Origin: CALWRM01 sp050309765
GTDB taxonomy: Bacteria; Bacillota; Clostridia; Christensenellales; UBA1750
DNA length: 8,025 nucleotides
Reading direction: 5' to 3'
Assembly (NCBI GenBank): GCA_050309765.1
Contig: JBNRMU010000100.1
Location: 1-8,025 of the forward strand
Part shown: one piece after another, positions 1 to 6,260 of the stretch
Numbering within the stretch: position 1 is the first letter of the stretch
Layout of the letters: each line of letters opens with the position of its first letter
Translations under genes and position numbers: made by a program
The notes under the pieces: generated by a model
What the model saw: the letters and a program-made list of their open reading frames with translations, nothing else
What the model was told of the DNA's origin: nothing
Databases searched by the model: none

Positions 1-776
1 GCAATCCGCAGAACACCAATCCCGACAACGTGCTGCGCCTGCTGGATGTGATCCGCGGCCTGGTTCCCATCGATGAGGAGCGCGTCTATGCCACCGGCTA
101 CAGCCAGGGTGGCATGCAGACCACCGCCGTGACCAAGCTTCATCCCGAGCTGTTCGCGGCGGCCGCGCCTAGCGGCAACGCCGTTTGGGACAATCGCATC
201 GAGAAGGAGGACGAACAGCGCCTAACCGATATCTTCCTGCCGTTTATGCAGGTGGTCGGCGGCTGCGAGCAATCCTACATCGTTCCCTACAACGAGGCGC
301 ACCCGCGCAAGGATTGGGGCGTGAGCCTGCCCGGCGATCCCATCGCCATGGCCTTCCGTCCGGAAACGGGCGACCCCACCCAAAACCCCGAGGAGTTCAA
401 AAAGCTGATGGCGCAGTTCAACGCCAAATACACGCCCGAGGAGCGCCTGGCGCAGGTGAACCGCCGCCTGGCCACCCTGGGCTGCGCGCCCCGCGACGTT
501 GAGCGCTGCCTAAAGCTCGGCGCGCTGGACGGCGAGGTTGCCTGGCAGATGGGCTTTTACGGCGATAAGGAGGAAATCGTCCGCCCCTACGGCCGCAAGC
601 ACTATGTGTCCGACATCTACAACAAGGACGGCCTGCTGGCCTTCCGTTATGTCGTGGTTGCCGGCGCGCCGCACTGGCCGCCCGTTTCCATGGGAGAGAT
701 GGTCTGGGACTTCTTCAAGCGTTACCGCCGCGACAAGATGACCGGCAAGGTCGTGGAGGACGCCTACCGCTATTGA
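1..776 (+). CDS. Alpha/beta-hydrolase esterase, PHB depolymerase/feruloyl esterase-like (5' end missing)
   Basis: This is the C-terminal part of a serine hydrolase that probably cleaves a carboxylic ester. The reading frame is open from position 3 at the window edge and ends with TGA at 774-776, so the true start lies outside. The nucleophile elbow GYSQGG has its serine codon at 102-104, in the context DEERVYATGYSQGG that is typical of PHB depolymerase and feruloyl/acetyl xylan esterase relatives. The likely catalytic histidine is in GAPHWPP (codon 672-674), followed by a helix WDFFKRY as expected for the end of the fold. The acidic member of the triad is not obvious. About 190 residues separate the serine from the histidine, including a charged stretch around 375-480 that resembles a lid or insertion. 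No signal peptide can be judged because the N-terminus is missing. The gene converges on the kinase gene and may end at the hairpin at 944-977. Substrate unknown; the fold assignment is fairly secure. Confidence 0.8.
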   Translation, partial: NPQNTNPDNVLRLLDVIRGLVPIDEERVYATGYSQGGMQTTAVTKLHPELFAAAAPSGNAVWDNRIEKEDEQRLTDIFLPFMQVVGGCEQSYIVPYNEAHPRKDWGVSLPGDPIAMAFRPETGDPTQNPEEFKKLMAQFNAKYTPEERLAQVNRRLATLGCAPRDVERCLKLGALDGEVAWQMGFYGDKEEIVRPYGRKHYVSDIYNKDGLLAFRYVVVAGAPHWPPVSMGEMVWDFFKRYRRDKMTGKVVEDAYRY

Positions 777-943
777 GTGGCACGCGCAGGGCTAAAAGCA
801 CCGCCTGCGGGTTCGAGCCCCGTTTTCGCATACCCGCCCGGTAAAGCGCTCTATAAACCTTTGACGAGCGCCCGGCCGCCTTTGTTCCGCCCGATCGCCG
901 ATATTTGTCATTTTTCTCTGCGGCGGCAAGGCCGCTGTATCCA

Positions 944-977
944 AAACAGGGATATCCCGCGTGGGGTATCCCTGTTT
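944..977. terminator. Intergenic hairpin, probable two-way Rho-independent terminator
   Basis: Arms 944-958 and 963-977 form a 15-bp stem (one G-T wobble) closed by the 4-base loop GCGT. On the plus strand it is followed by GTCTGTTTTT, and on the minus strand by TTTTGG, so the U-tract is better for the plus-strand esterase transcript. It sits between two convergent genes, 20 bases beyond the kinase stop codon, so a shared terminator is the simplest reading. The remainder of 777-997 shows no gene. Confidence 0.75.
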
Positions 978-997
978 GTCTGTTTTTAACTTTGCGC

Positions 998-2719
998 TTA
1001 TTTCAGGCAGTCGGCGATGGTTTTGATCAGCAGGGACGCGAACACGCTGCCCGGATCGACGATGCCGCGGGACTCTTCGCCCTTAAAGGAGATGCGGCCG
1101 AATTTGGCCACCATATCCGTCGCCGCATCCGCGCCCGCCCTGGCGGCCTTGGCGGCCTCGGGCAGCAGCGCGCGCGCCTGCGCGTCCGTCTGCGCCTGCT
1201 TTAAGACCTCGACCGCGGGCACAAAGCCGTCCAGGAAGGTCTTGTCGCCCTTCTTGGCGCCGCCGAGCTGTTCCACGGCCAGCTCAAACTGCTCCAGCGC
1301 ATCGGCAAATTCCTTGTAGCCGACCTCGCTCTTTCCACGCAGGGCCTTGCCCGCGCCGATGAAGCCGAAGGACAGCAGCGTGCCGAGGGAAGACGGCGCC
1401 GCCACGGAGAAGTTCTTGCCCACAGCGTAGAACAGCTCGCCCATGTCGGACAGGGTGTGCGCCTGCAGCATCTTATCCACGGCGGTGAAGCCGTCGGCCA
1501 TGGTGATGCCAAGGTCGCCGTCGCCGGCCACGCTGTCCAGACGGATCAGCTCCGCCTGGTTTTTGAGCGCCGTCTGTTTAAAGGCGGCAAACAGGCGCTT
1601 CATATCGTCGCAGTCGAGATTTTTAGGATCGGTCTTGGGCGCGGGGGCGGCGTCCTGCACCGTGTAGACGGGGCGCTGCGCGCCCTGCGCAAGGTCGATC
1701 TTTTCGTACGTTCTGTTCTCGTCCAGGGCAAACTGCTTGAACATGATTGCGTTGGCAGGCATGCAGAGCAGGTGCTTTAATTCCTTGTCCAGCTTCAGGA
1801 TCGAGATGGAAAGGCCGGCCATCTCCATGGAGGTGGCAAATTCGCCCGTATAGGTGTGGAAGATGCGCACGCCCTTTGCCTCCAGGCACTCGTGCACGCG
1901 GTTGGCCACGATGTACTGCTCCTCCAGCGGGGTGGCGCCCAGGCCGTTGATCAGCACGGCGGTCTCGTCGCCCGCTTCAAGCTCGATCTCGGAGAGGATG
2001 GCCTGCATCATCTCGTCCACGGTGTCGCGGGCGGTCATGATCTTGCCGCGGCGCACGCCGGGCTCGCCGTGGATGCCCATGCCGATCTCCATCTCGTCGT
2101 CTGCGATCTCAAAGCTTGGGTGCCCCACGCGCGGCAGGGTGCAGGCGGAAAGCGAAACGCCCATGGTGCGCACGTTGTCGGCGGCCTTTTTGGCGATGCG
2201 GTAACACTCGTCCAGGTCCAGGCCCTGGGCGGCGGCCGCGCCCGCGCACTTGTACACGAAGAAGATGCCGGCGATGCCGCGGCGGGTTTCGGGATTCTTG
2301 ACGGCCACGTCGTCCTTGCCGAGGATGGAAAGCACGCGGATGCCGCTTTCAAAGCCGGCCTGCTCGGCGGCCATGGCAAAGTTCATCTTGTCGCCGCCGT
2401 AGTTGCCGAAGATATACAAAACGCCCGCGCCGTTGTCCACGGCCTTGGTGACGGAGAGCATATCATCCACGCCGGGGGAAGCGAACACCTCGCCCACGGA
2501 GCAGCCGTCCAGCATGCCGTCGCCGATGTAGCCGAGGAACAGGGGCAAATGTCCGCTGCCGCCGCCGGTGACCAGGGCCACCTTGCCGGGCACGGGGTTT
2601 TTGCGCACCATGGCCTTTTTGGAGCTATCGGTAAAGGTGACCATATCCGAATGGACACGGTACACGCCGTCCAGGGTATCGGTAACAAATGCTTCCGGCT
2701 GATTGATCAGTTTCTTCAT
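998..2719 (-). CDS. Fused DhaK-DhaL dihydroxyacetone-kinase-family protein (ATP-type)
   Basis: This cytoplasmic kinase of 573 residues joins both halves of the DHA-kinase family. Residues about 5-335 are the DhaK substrate domain, with GGGSGH (52-57), GNYGGDKMNF around D110, and GIHGEPG, whose H217 matches the histidine that binds the substrate carbonyl covalently. A linker (about 340-370) leads to the DhaL nucleotide domain, with the Mg-ATP aspartates in LDSVAGDGDLG (D395, D400, D402), GDKTFLD (491-497) and a C-terminal VDPGS (555-559). The fusion and length fit single-chain ATP-dependent enzymes of about 550-590 residues, rather than the split PTS-driven DhaKLM system. Two motifs depart from the classic enzyme: GHLPLFLGY replaces GHEPxxxGY, and GDGDLG replaces GDGDHG. 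Similar family members phosphorylate C4 ketoses such as erythrulose, so the substrate may not be dihydroxyacetone. The start is supported by AAGGAG nine bases upstream. It has its own promoter and lies downstream of, but separate from, the transporter operon. Confidence 0.88.
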   Translation of the reverse strand: MKKLINQPEAFVTDTLDGVYRVHSDMVTFTDSSKKAMVRKNPVPGKVALVTGGGSGHLPLFLGYIGDGMLDGCSVGEVFASPGVDDMLSVTKAVDNGAGVLYIFGNYGGDKMNFAMAAEQAGFESGIRVLSILGKDDVAVKNPETRRGIAGIFFVYKCAGAAAAQGLDLDECYRIAKKAADNVRTMGVSLSACTLPRVGHPSFEIADDEMEIGMGIHGEPGVRRGKIMTARDTVDEMMQAILSEIELEAGDETAVLINGLGATPLEEQYIVANRVHECLEAKGVRIFHTYTGEFATSMEMAGLSISILKLDKELKHLLCMPANAIMFKQFALDENRTYEKIDLAQGAQRPVYTVQDAAPAPKTDPKNLDCDDMKRLFAAFKQTALKNQAELIRLDSVAGDGDLGITMADGFTAVDKMLQAHTLSDMGELFYAVGKNFSVAAPSSLGTLLSFGFIGAGKALRGKSEVGYKEFADALEQFELAVEQLGGAKKGDKTFLDGFVPAVEVLKQAQTDAQARALLPEAAKAARAGADAATDMVAKFGRISFKGEESRGIVDPGSVFASLLIKTIADCLK

Positions 2720-2728
2720 TTGCGCATT

Positions 2729-2734
2729 CTCCTT
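2729..2734 (-). promoter_or_regulatory. Ribosome binding site of the DhaK-DhaL gene
   Basis: AAGGAG on the minus strand, nine bases before the ATG at 2717-2719. It supports the chosen start, which is also the first methionine before the conserved N-terminal residues. Confidence 0.8.
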
Positions 2735-2749
2735 GTCGTTTGTTTTATC

Positions 2750-2760
2750 TATGAATCATA
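2750..2760. promoter_or_regulatory. Small palindrome in the DhaK-DhaL leader
   Basis: TATGAATCATA is a perfect 5-bp dyad around a central A. It lies roughly 15-25 bases downstream of the transcription start expected from the promoter at 2782-2810, a place where repressors often bind. It is short and AT-rich, so chance is possible. No regulator gene is in the window to match it. Confidence 0.3.
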
Positions 2761-2781
2761 ACTATAGAACCTCTAAGGAGT

Positions 2782-2810
2782 ATTGTACCGCAGATAAGGG
2801 GCCGGTTCAA
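2782..2810 (-). promoter_or_regulatory. Sigma-A-type promoter of the DhaK-DhaL gene
   Basis: On the minus strand TTGAAC (2805-2810) and TACAAT (2782-2787) are separated by exactly 17 bases, each differing from consensus at one position. Transcription would start near 2775, leaving a leader of about 55 bases. It lies downstream of the terminator at 2889-2923, so the kinase should be transcribed independently of the transporter operon. Confidence 0.7.
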
Positions 2811-2888
2811 TGTGAATTTGCTCAAAGAACGAAAGGCTTCGCCATATGGCGGTTCTATTTGGCTTGTGCGCACATTTTCCCCCGCATC

Positions 2889-2923
2889 AAAAATGCCGCC
2901 GGCAAAAAACCGGCGGCATTTTT
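2889..2923 (-). terminator. Rho-independent terminator of the permease-oxidoreductase operon
   Basis: A perfect 14-bp stem (arms 2889-2902 and 2910-2923) with a GCCGCCGG core encloses a 7-base loop and carries five Ts at the 3' side on the minus strand. It begins 20 bases after the oxidoreductase stop codon. The stem is symmetric with A/T tracts on both sides, so it could also stop plus-strand transcripts. Confidence 0.88.
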
Positions 2924-2942
2924 ATACTGTTGTTCTCTCGGC

Positions 2943-4013
2943 TCAATCCTTGGGCTGCCAGGGCATGGGCTGGGAGGCGATGGGCTCAAAGGGATGGCGT
3001 CCGGCCTCCAGGAACAGCTGCGTGATGTAGGTATCCTGCATGGCGGAAGCAAAGGGATAGGGGCAGTCGCCGGTCTCCAGATACTTCTTCATGTTCAGCA
3101 GCATGTTGCAGATGCCAAGGTTCTTGCCGACGCCCTTGGTCTTGAGCAGCTCGTTGGTGTAGACCACGTCGTCGTCGATCTTGATGCAGACAAGGTCGCC
3201 GCTGTCGCTGACCACGTTCTGGAAGCGGGAATGCTTGGGATCGTAGTTCTTGTCCAGGAACCAGATCTCGTCGTCCTTCATCTCGCCCTTGGAGCCCTGG
3301 GCCATGAAGTAGCGCGAGCGGATGGAAGACCAGTACTGGGCGATGGCAAAGTCATAGATGCCCGTCTTGCCGTTTGCGAAGTTGAGCAGCATGTGATAGC
3401 GCTCCACGTTCTGCACGCGGCCGTCGCGGATGGGGTTGCCATCCTTGTCCTGGGTGATGGTCAGGTCCACGCCGAACTTTTTGCCGATCACGGTAAGCGG
3501 CGTATAGAGCGTATCCAGCAGCAGGCGCATCACGCTGATGGCGTGGTACTCATGCGTGTTGGAAACGGTCACCGTCTGCACGTCGCCCAGGTATCCGCGC
3601 CTGGCCGCCTCGATCTTGGCGGCAAAGCCCGGCTCGGCGAAGTAATTCTCGGCCACGAGCATCTTGGACTTTCTCTCCTGGGTCAGGTTCCACAGCGAGA
3701 GGCACTCCTCCATGGACTCCGCGGGCGGGGTCTCCGCCAGGATCGGGATGTCGTCGTACAAAAAGTCCAGCGCCACCTTGCCCACGTCCGGGCGGTTGAC
3801 AACGTCCACGATGAAATCGGGCTTGGAAGCTTTCAGCTCGTCTACGCTGGTGGTAACGGGAATGCCGTATTCCTTGGCGAAGCGGTCCGCCTTCTCCTGG
3901 GTGCGGAAGCGCATCATGCAGACCTCAAAGTCATCGGGCAGCCTTTTGAGCGCATCCAGATACAGGCGGGAGCGGCCGCCGGAACCGATGATGCCGACTT
4001 TCATTTTTGCCAT
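2943..4013 (-). CDS. Gfo/Idh/MocA-family oxidoreductase with an altered EKP motif
   Basis: This is a 356-residue NAD(P)-dependent oxidoreductase-type protein, a usual length for the family, probably cytoplasmic and acting on a sugar, sugar acid, cyclitol or sugar derivative. The N-terminal Rossmann fold is shown by VGIIGSGGRSRLY (6-18) and by alternating strands up to about residue 120. The C-terminal part holds the family's alpha/beta substrate domain, with a possible active-site histidine in THEYHAISVMRLL (H157). The conserved Glu-Lys-Pro motif reads E94-T95-P96 (LAETPPAES), so the usual lysine is missing; either the residue's role is taken elsewhere or the activity differs. An in-frame ATG at 4020-4022 directly abuts the AGGAGG site and is an unlikely start. 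The ATG at 4011-4013, nine bases from that site, was chosen. It is the last gene of the permease operon, 46 bases after LplC. Family assignment is secure; substrate unknown. Confidence 0.87.
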   Translation of the reverse strand: MAKMKVGIIGSGGRSRLYLDALKRLPDDFEVCMMRFRTQEKADRFAKEYGIPVTTSVDELKASKPDFIVDVVNRPDVGKVALDFLYDDIPILAETPPAESMEECLSLWNLTQERKSKMLVAENYFAEPGFAAKIEAARRGYLGDVQTVTVSNTHEYHAISVMRLLLDTLYTPLTVIGKKFGVDLTITQDKDGNPIRDGRVQNVERYHMLLNFANGKTGIYDFAIAQYWSSIRSRYFMAQGSKGEMKDDEIWFLDKNYDPKHSRFQNVVSDSGDLVCIKIDDDVVYTNELLKTKGVGKNLGICNMLLNMKKYLETGDCPYPFASAMQDTYITQLFLEAGRHPFEPIASQPMPWQPKD

Positions 4014-4022
4014 ATGATTCAT

Positions 4023-4028
4023 CCTCCT
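4023..4028 (-). promoter_or_regulatory. Ribosome binding site that decides the oxidoreductase start
   Basis: AGGAGG on the minus strand lies nine bases from the ATG at 4011-4013. The upstream in-frame ATG at 4020-4022 has zero spacing, so translation should begin at the second methionine, three codons later. Confidence 0.75.
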
Positions 4029-4059
4029 ATCGGTTGGGCTTGGACCTATGCGGCGGCGC

Positions 4060-4962
4060 TTAACCCTTGACGCTGCCCATCACAAGGCCGGTGGTGAAAT
4101 ACTTTTGCAGGAACGGATAGGCGATCAGAACGGGGATGGTCGCCAGGAACAGCTGGGCCGCCTGCATGGTGCGGGCGTTGACCAGCTCCACAAACTGCTG
4201 CATATCCTGGGAGATGTTCAGGCTGTTGCGGAAGAATTCCTCCGGGTTGATGACGACGGTGCGCAGATAGCTCTGCAGGGGATAGCGGGTCACATCGTTC
4301 ATGTACAGGAAGCCGTCGAACCAAGCGTTCCAGTGGCCGACGATACAGAACAGGCCGACCGTTGCCAGCGTGGGCGTGGAGATGGGCAGGATCACCCGCA
4401 CCAGCGTCTGCAAATGGTTGGCGCCGTCGATGTAGGCCGCCTCGTTCAATTCCTGCGGCAGGCCGCGGAAATAGTTCATGACCACCAGCATGTTGAACAC
4501 CGGGATCGCGCCGGGCAAAACCAGCGCCCACATGGTATCGATCAGGTGCGTGTAGCGCACGATCATGTAGCTGGGGATCAGGCCGCCGTTGAACAGGATG
4601 GTGACGACGAAGAACCAGGAGATGACGTTGCGGCCGCGGAAGTCCTTGGTCTCCCTGGAGAGGGGGTAGGCCAGCAGCACGATCAGCGTCAGGTTGATGG
4701 AAACGCCCAGCAGCACGCGGCGGATGGAAACCCAGAACGCGGTGTTGAAGGCGCCGTTGCGGGTTAGGATGAACGAATAGGAGTTCAGGTTGAAATTGAT
4801 GGGCCAGAAGCTGACGCGGCCCGCGGCCACGGAAAGCTTGTCGCTGAAGGAGATGGCCAGAAGGTTGACGAAGGGCAGTATGCAGACGAGGCCGGAAAGC
4901 GCAAGGAAGACAAAGTTGCACACCAGGAAAACCTTTCTGCCCAGTGACGTTTTGATTTTCAT
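4060..4962 (-). CDS. LplC-type carbohydrate ABC transporter permease (CUT1 family)
   Basis: This 300-residue inner-membrane permease forms the channel with the LplB-type partner encoded just upstream. Hydrophobic stretches near residues 11-38, 76-99, 113-135, 144-165, 197-216 and 268-285 fit the usual six membrane segments. The cytoplasmic EAA loop that contacts the ATPase is ELNEAAYIDGANHLQ followed by ILPIS (E174, A175, A176, G180, L192, P193). The C-terminus TTGLVMGSVKG is typical of the LplC/YtcP group. The start has AGGAGG (4970-4975) seven bases upstream. Only 14 bases separate it from the end of the LplB gene, so the two are surely cotranscribed. No ATPase gene accompanies the pair; this group usually uses a shared MsmX-like ATPase encoded elsewhere. 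The cargo (oligosaccharide, glycoside or similar) cannot be told. Confidence 0.93.
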   Translation of the reverse strand: MKIKTSLGRKVFLVCNFVFLALSGLVCILPFVNLLAISFSDKLSVAAGRVSFWPINFNLNSYSFILTRNGAFNTAFWVSIRRVLLGVSINLTLIVLLAYPLSRETKDFRGRNVISWFFVVTILFNGGLIPSYMIVRYTHLIDTMWALVLPGAIPVFNMLVVMNYFRGLPQELNEAAYIDGANHLQTLVRVILPISTPTLATVGLFCIVGHWNAWFDGFLYMNDVTRYPLQSYLRTVVINPEEFFRNSLNISQDMQQFVELVNARTMQAAQLFLATIPVLIAYPFLQKYFTTGLVMGSVKG

Positions 4963-4976
4963 ACTCTATCCTCCTG

Positions 4977-5918
4977 TTAGAACACACGGTAGCCGGCCCA
5001 CCTGTCGGCGAGCAGATAGGAAAGGGAAACGAAGATCATGGAGATGATGGACTTGAAGAAGCCGGCTGCCGTGGAGATGGCAAAGCGCGTTTCCACAATA
5101 CCCATGCGGTAGATCATGGTGTCCAGGATGTCGCCCGTGGAATAGACCGAGGGGCTGTACATGTTGAAGATCTGCTCAAAACCGCCGTTTAGGATGTTGC
5201 CCATGCTCAAAACCGTCATCAGGACGACGATGCCCTTGATGCCCGGCAGCGTCACATGGATGGTCTGGCGCCAGCGGCCGGCGCCGTCTATGGTGGCGGC
5301 CTCGTAAAGCCCCGGATCGATGCTGGTCAGCGAAGCCAGATAAACCACGGTGCCAAAGCCAAAACCCTTCCAAATGTCGGTGATGGCCATGGTATAGGGG
5401 AATACCTTGGCGTTGCCAAGGAAGAAGATCGGCTCAAACCCCAGGGACGTGATGACCCTGTTGACGATGCCGTCGGCAGGGGACAGGATGTCCATCAAAA
5501 TACCGGAAAGGATGACCCAAGAAAGGAAGTTGGGCAGATAGACCATCGTCTGGAACAGGCGCTTGAACTTGGACTGCGTCACCTCGTTGAGCAGCAGCGC
5601 GTAAAACACGGGCACCACGATGCCGCCCACCATCTTCATAAAGGAGATGAAGACGGTATTCCAAATGACCTGGAACCAGTCGGGCAGGGCAAACAGCACC
5701 CTGAAGTTGCTGAGGCCCACCCATTTGGACCCGAACAGCCCCTTGGTGGGAACGAAATTCTGGAACGCGATTCCCAGTCCCAGCATGGGGCCGTAGCTGT
5801 AGATCAAAACAACGATGATCGCCGGCAAGCACATGATGTACAGCGGGATCTCACGCTTCAGCTTGGCCATGCTCTTGGCATGGGCGAGCGCCTTGCGCGT
5901 CTGCGCGGTTGTGCTCAT
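4977..5918 (-). CDS. LplB-type carbohydrate ABC transporter permease (CUT1 family)
   Basis: This is the first gene of the minus-strand operon: a 313-residue inner-membrane permease, partner of LplC. After a basic N-terminus, hydrophobic segments fall near residues 25-52, 85-110, 123-145, 174-197, 228-246 and 284-303. The EAA loop is YEAATIDGAGRWRQ followed by IHVTLPGI (E206, A207, A208, G212, L224, P225). PLYIMCLPAIIVVLIYSYGPM near the N-terminus and the ending ADRWAGYRVF are typical of the LplB/YtcN/UgpA-like group. The frame is open further upstream to an ATG near 5996, but that extension is rich in Cys, Lys and Arg and overlaps the promoter. The ATG at 5916-5918 has AAGGAGG seven bases upstream and is the better start. 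The operon continues directly into LplC and the oxidoreductase. Confidence 0.92.
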   Translation of the reverse strand: MSTTAQTRKALAHAKSMAKLKREIPLYIMCLPAIIVVLIYSYGPMLGLGIAFQNFVPTKGLFGSKWVGLSNFRVLFALPDWFQVIWNTVFISFMKMVGGIVVPVFYALLLNEVTQSKFKRLFQTMVYLPNFLSWVILSGILMDILSPADGIVNRVITSLGFEPIFFLGNAKVFPYTMAITDIWKGFGFGTVVYLASLTSIDPGLYEAATIDGAGRWRQTIHVTLPGIKGIVVLMTVLSMGNILNGGFEQIFNMYSPSVYSTGDILDTMIYRMGIVETRFAISTAAGFFKSIISMIFVSLSYLLADRWAGYRVF

Positions 5919-5925
5919 AAACACT

Positions 5926-5932
5926 CCTCCTT
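5926..5932 (-). promoter_or_regulatory. Ribosome binding site that decides the LplB start
   Basis: AAGGAGG on the minus strand, seven bases before the ATG at 5916-5918. It overrules the longer in-frame start near 5996, which has no comparable site and would lie within the promoter region. Confidence 0.8.
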
Positions 5933-5974
5933 CTATAAATATACGATTGCATCGCCCTTGTTTTTTTGCTTTTC

Positions 5975-5997
5975 TGTGCATATATACACACTGCACA
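5975..5997. promoter_or_regulatory. Dyad TGTGCA-N11-TGCACA in the permease-operon leader
   Basis: Perfect 6-bp inverted arms (5975-5980 and 5992-5997) enclose 11 AT-rich bases. The site is at or just after the expected transcription start of the minus-strand operon, so it could be a repressor site or a weak leader hairpin. The arms are short and the evidence is pattern only. Confidence 0.35.
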
Positions 5998-5998
5998 C

Positions 5999-6040
5999 AT
6001 TATATATTCTGATTATACTTTTATGTCACTGCCGTGAACA
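5999..6040 (-). promoter_or_regulatory. Probable promoter region of the permease-oxidoreductase operon
   Basis: Two perfect minus-strand TATAAT boxes occur at 5999-6004 and 6012-6017. The first has GTGACA (6024-6029) at 19 bases. The second has TGTTCA (6035-6040) at 17 bases, which matches the -35 consensus at only three positions. Neither -35 is convincing, suggesting activator dependence. The leader to LplB would be about 75-90 bases. The choice between the two boxes is open. Confidence 0.45.
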
Positions 6041-6074
6041 GAATAAACTTTTGACTTCTGTTTAATCTGTTGAC
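6034..6074. promoter_or_regulatory. 15-bp imperfect inverted repeat, candidate operator between the divergent operons
   Basis: The left arm 6034-6048 and the reverse complement of the right arm 6060-6074 agree at 13 of 15 positions, giving the shared pattern GTSAACAGAWTAAAC. An 11-base spacer lies between them, so arm centres are 26 bases apart. The left arm covers the possible -35 region of the permease promoter. The placement fits two half-sites of a transcription factor controlling the receptor, the permeases or both. No regulator gene is in the window, so the protein is unknown. Confidence 0.5.
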
Positions 6075-6221
6075 AGATGGCGCCGCGCCCCCGGAACCGC
6101 CCTGCGCACGCCCTTTTTTGAGCGCTGTTATATTGCTTTGTTCCCCCTGTTGCATAACGGAAAAGTAGAAAGGGAATACAAAAGTAAAAAAATTAAACTA
6201 CTATTTCCTTACTCTCTTTTT

Positions 6222-6227
6222 TATACT
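6222..6227 (+). promoter_or_regulatory. Possible -10 box for the solute-binding-protein gene
   Basis: TATACT lies in an AT-rich stretch and would start transcription near 6234, giving a leader of about 50 bases. The -35 position about 17 bases upstream (6199-6204, TACTAT) is poor, so an activator may be needed. An alternative TATAAA at 6257-6262 with GTAACA 17 bases upstream would start too close to the ribosome binding site. The rest of 6075-6221 holds a GC-rich patch (about 6077-6113) and no gene I can support. Confidence 0.35.
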
Positions 6228-6243
6228 TGTATCGTAACAACAC

Positions 6244-6260
6244 TATAGCAACTTGCTATA
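6244..6260. promoter_or_regulatory. Perfect 17-bp palindrome in the solute-binding-protein leader
   Basis: TATAGCAACTTGCTATA has perfect 8-bp arms around a central C. It ends seven bases before the AAGGAGG ribosome binding site at 6268-6274 and begins about ten bases after the predicted transcription start. It could be a repressor operator. In RNA it could also fold into a small hairpin (6-bp stem, 5-base loop) next to the ribosome binding site. Confidence 0.5.

Noticed and set aside
807..830. Sequence resembling the T-arm and 3' acceptor side of a tRNA (GCGGG TTCGAGC CCCGT, then TTTCGCA)
   Set aside because: The T-stem pairs well, but upstream there is no matching 5' acceptor strand (TGCGAAA), no anticodon stem of the right spacing and no CCA end. 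It may be a remnant or chance; a tRNA covariance-model scan would decide.
1856..2761. Plus-strand open frame of 301 codons opposite the kinase
   Set aside because: Antisense shadow with low-complexity His/Gly/Ala composition and no ribosome binding site; the minus-strand kinase explains the DNA.
2703..4070. Long plus-strand open frame (455 codons) opposite the oxidoreductase
   Set aside because: It is antisense to a clear family protein, has no recognisable domain, is rich in His/Val/Gly/Asp as expected from reading GC-rich codons backwards, and crosses the terminator and promoter at 2782-2923.
4046..4987. Second minus-strand frame of 313 codons overlapping the LplC gene
   Set aside because: It is in another frame of the LplC gene, is rich in Arg, Pro and His, and has no membrane segments. 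The LplC frame has the EAA loop and a proper ribosome binding site.
6051..6075. TTGACT (6051) and TTGACA (6070) as -35 boxes for the receptor gene
   Set aside because: No acceptable -10 box lies 16-19 bases downstream of either on the plus strand; the area there is GC-rich.
6077..6121. Fourteen-codon plus-strand mini-ORF (MAPRPRNRPAHALF) in the receptor leader region, considered as a leader peptide
   Set aside because: No Shine-Dalgarno sequence precedes the ATG, no attenuator hairpins follow it, and it lies upstream of the likely promoter of the receptor gene. Its GC-rich patch stands out from the AT-rich surroundings but suggests no function.
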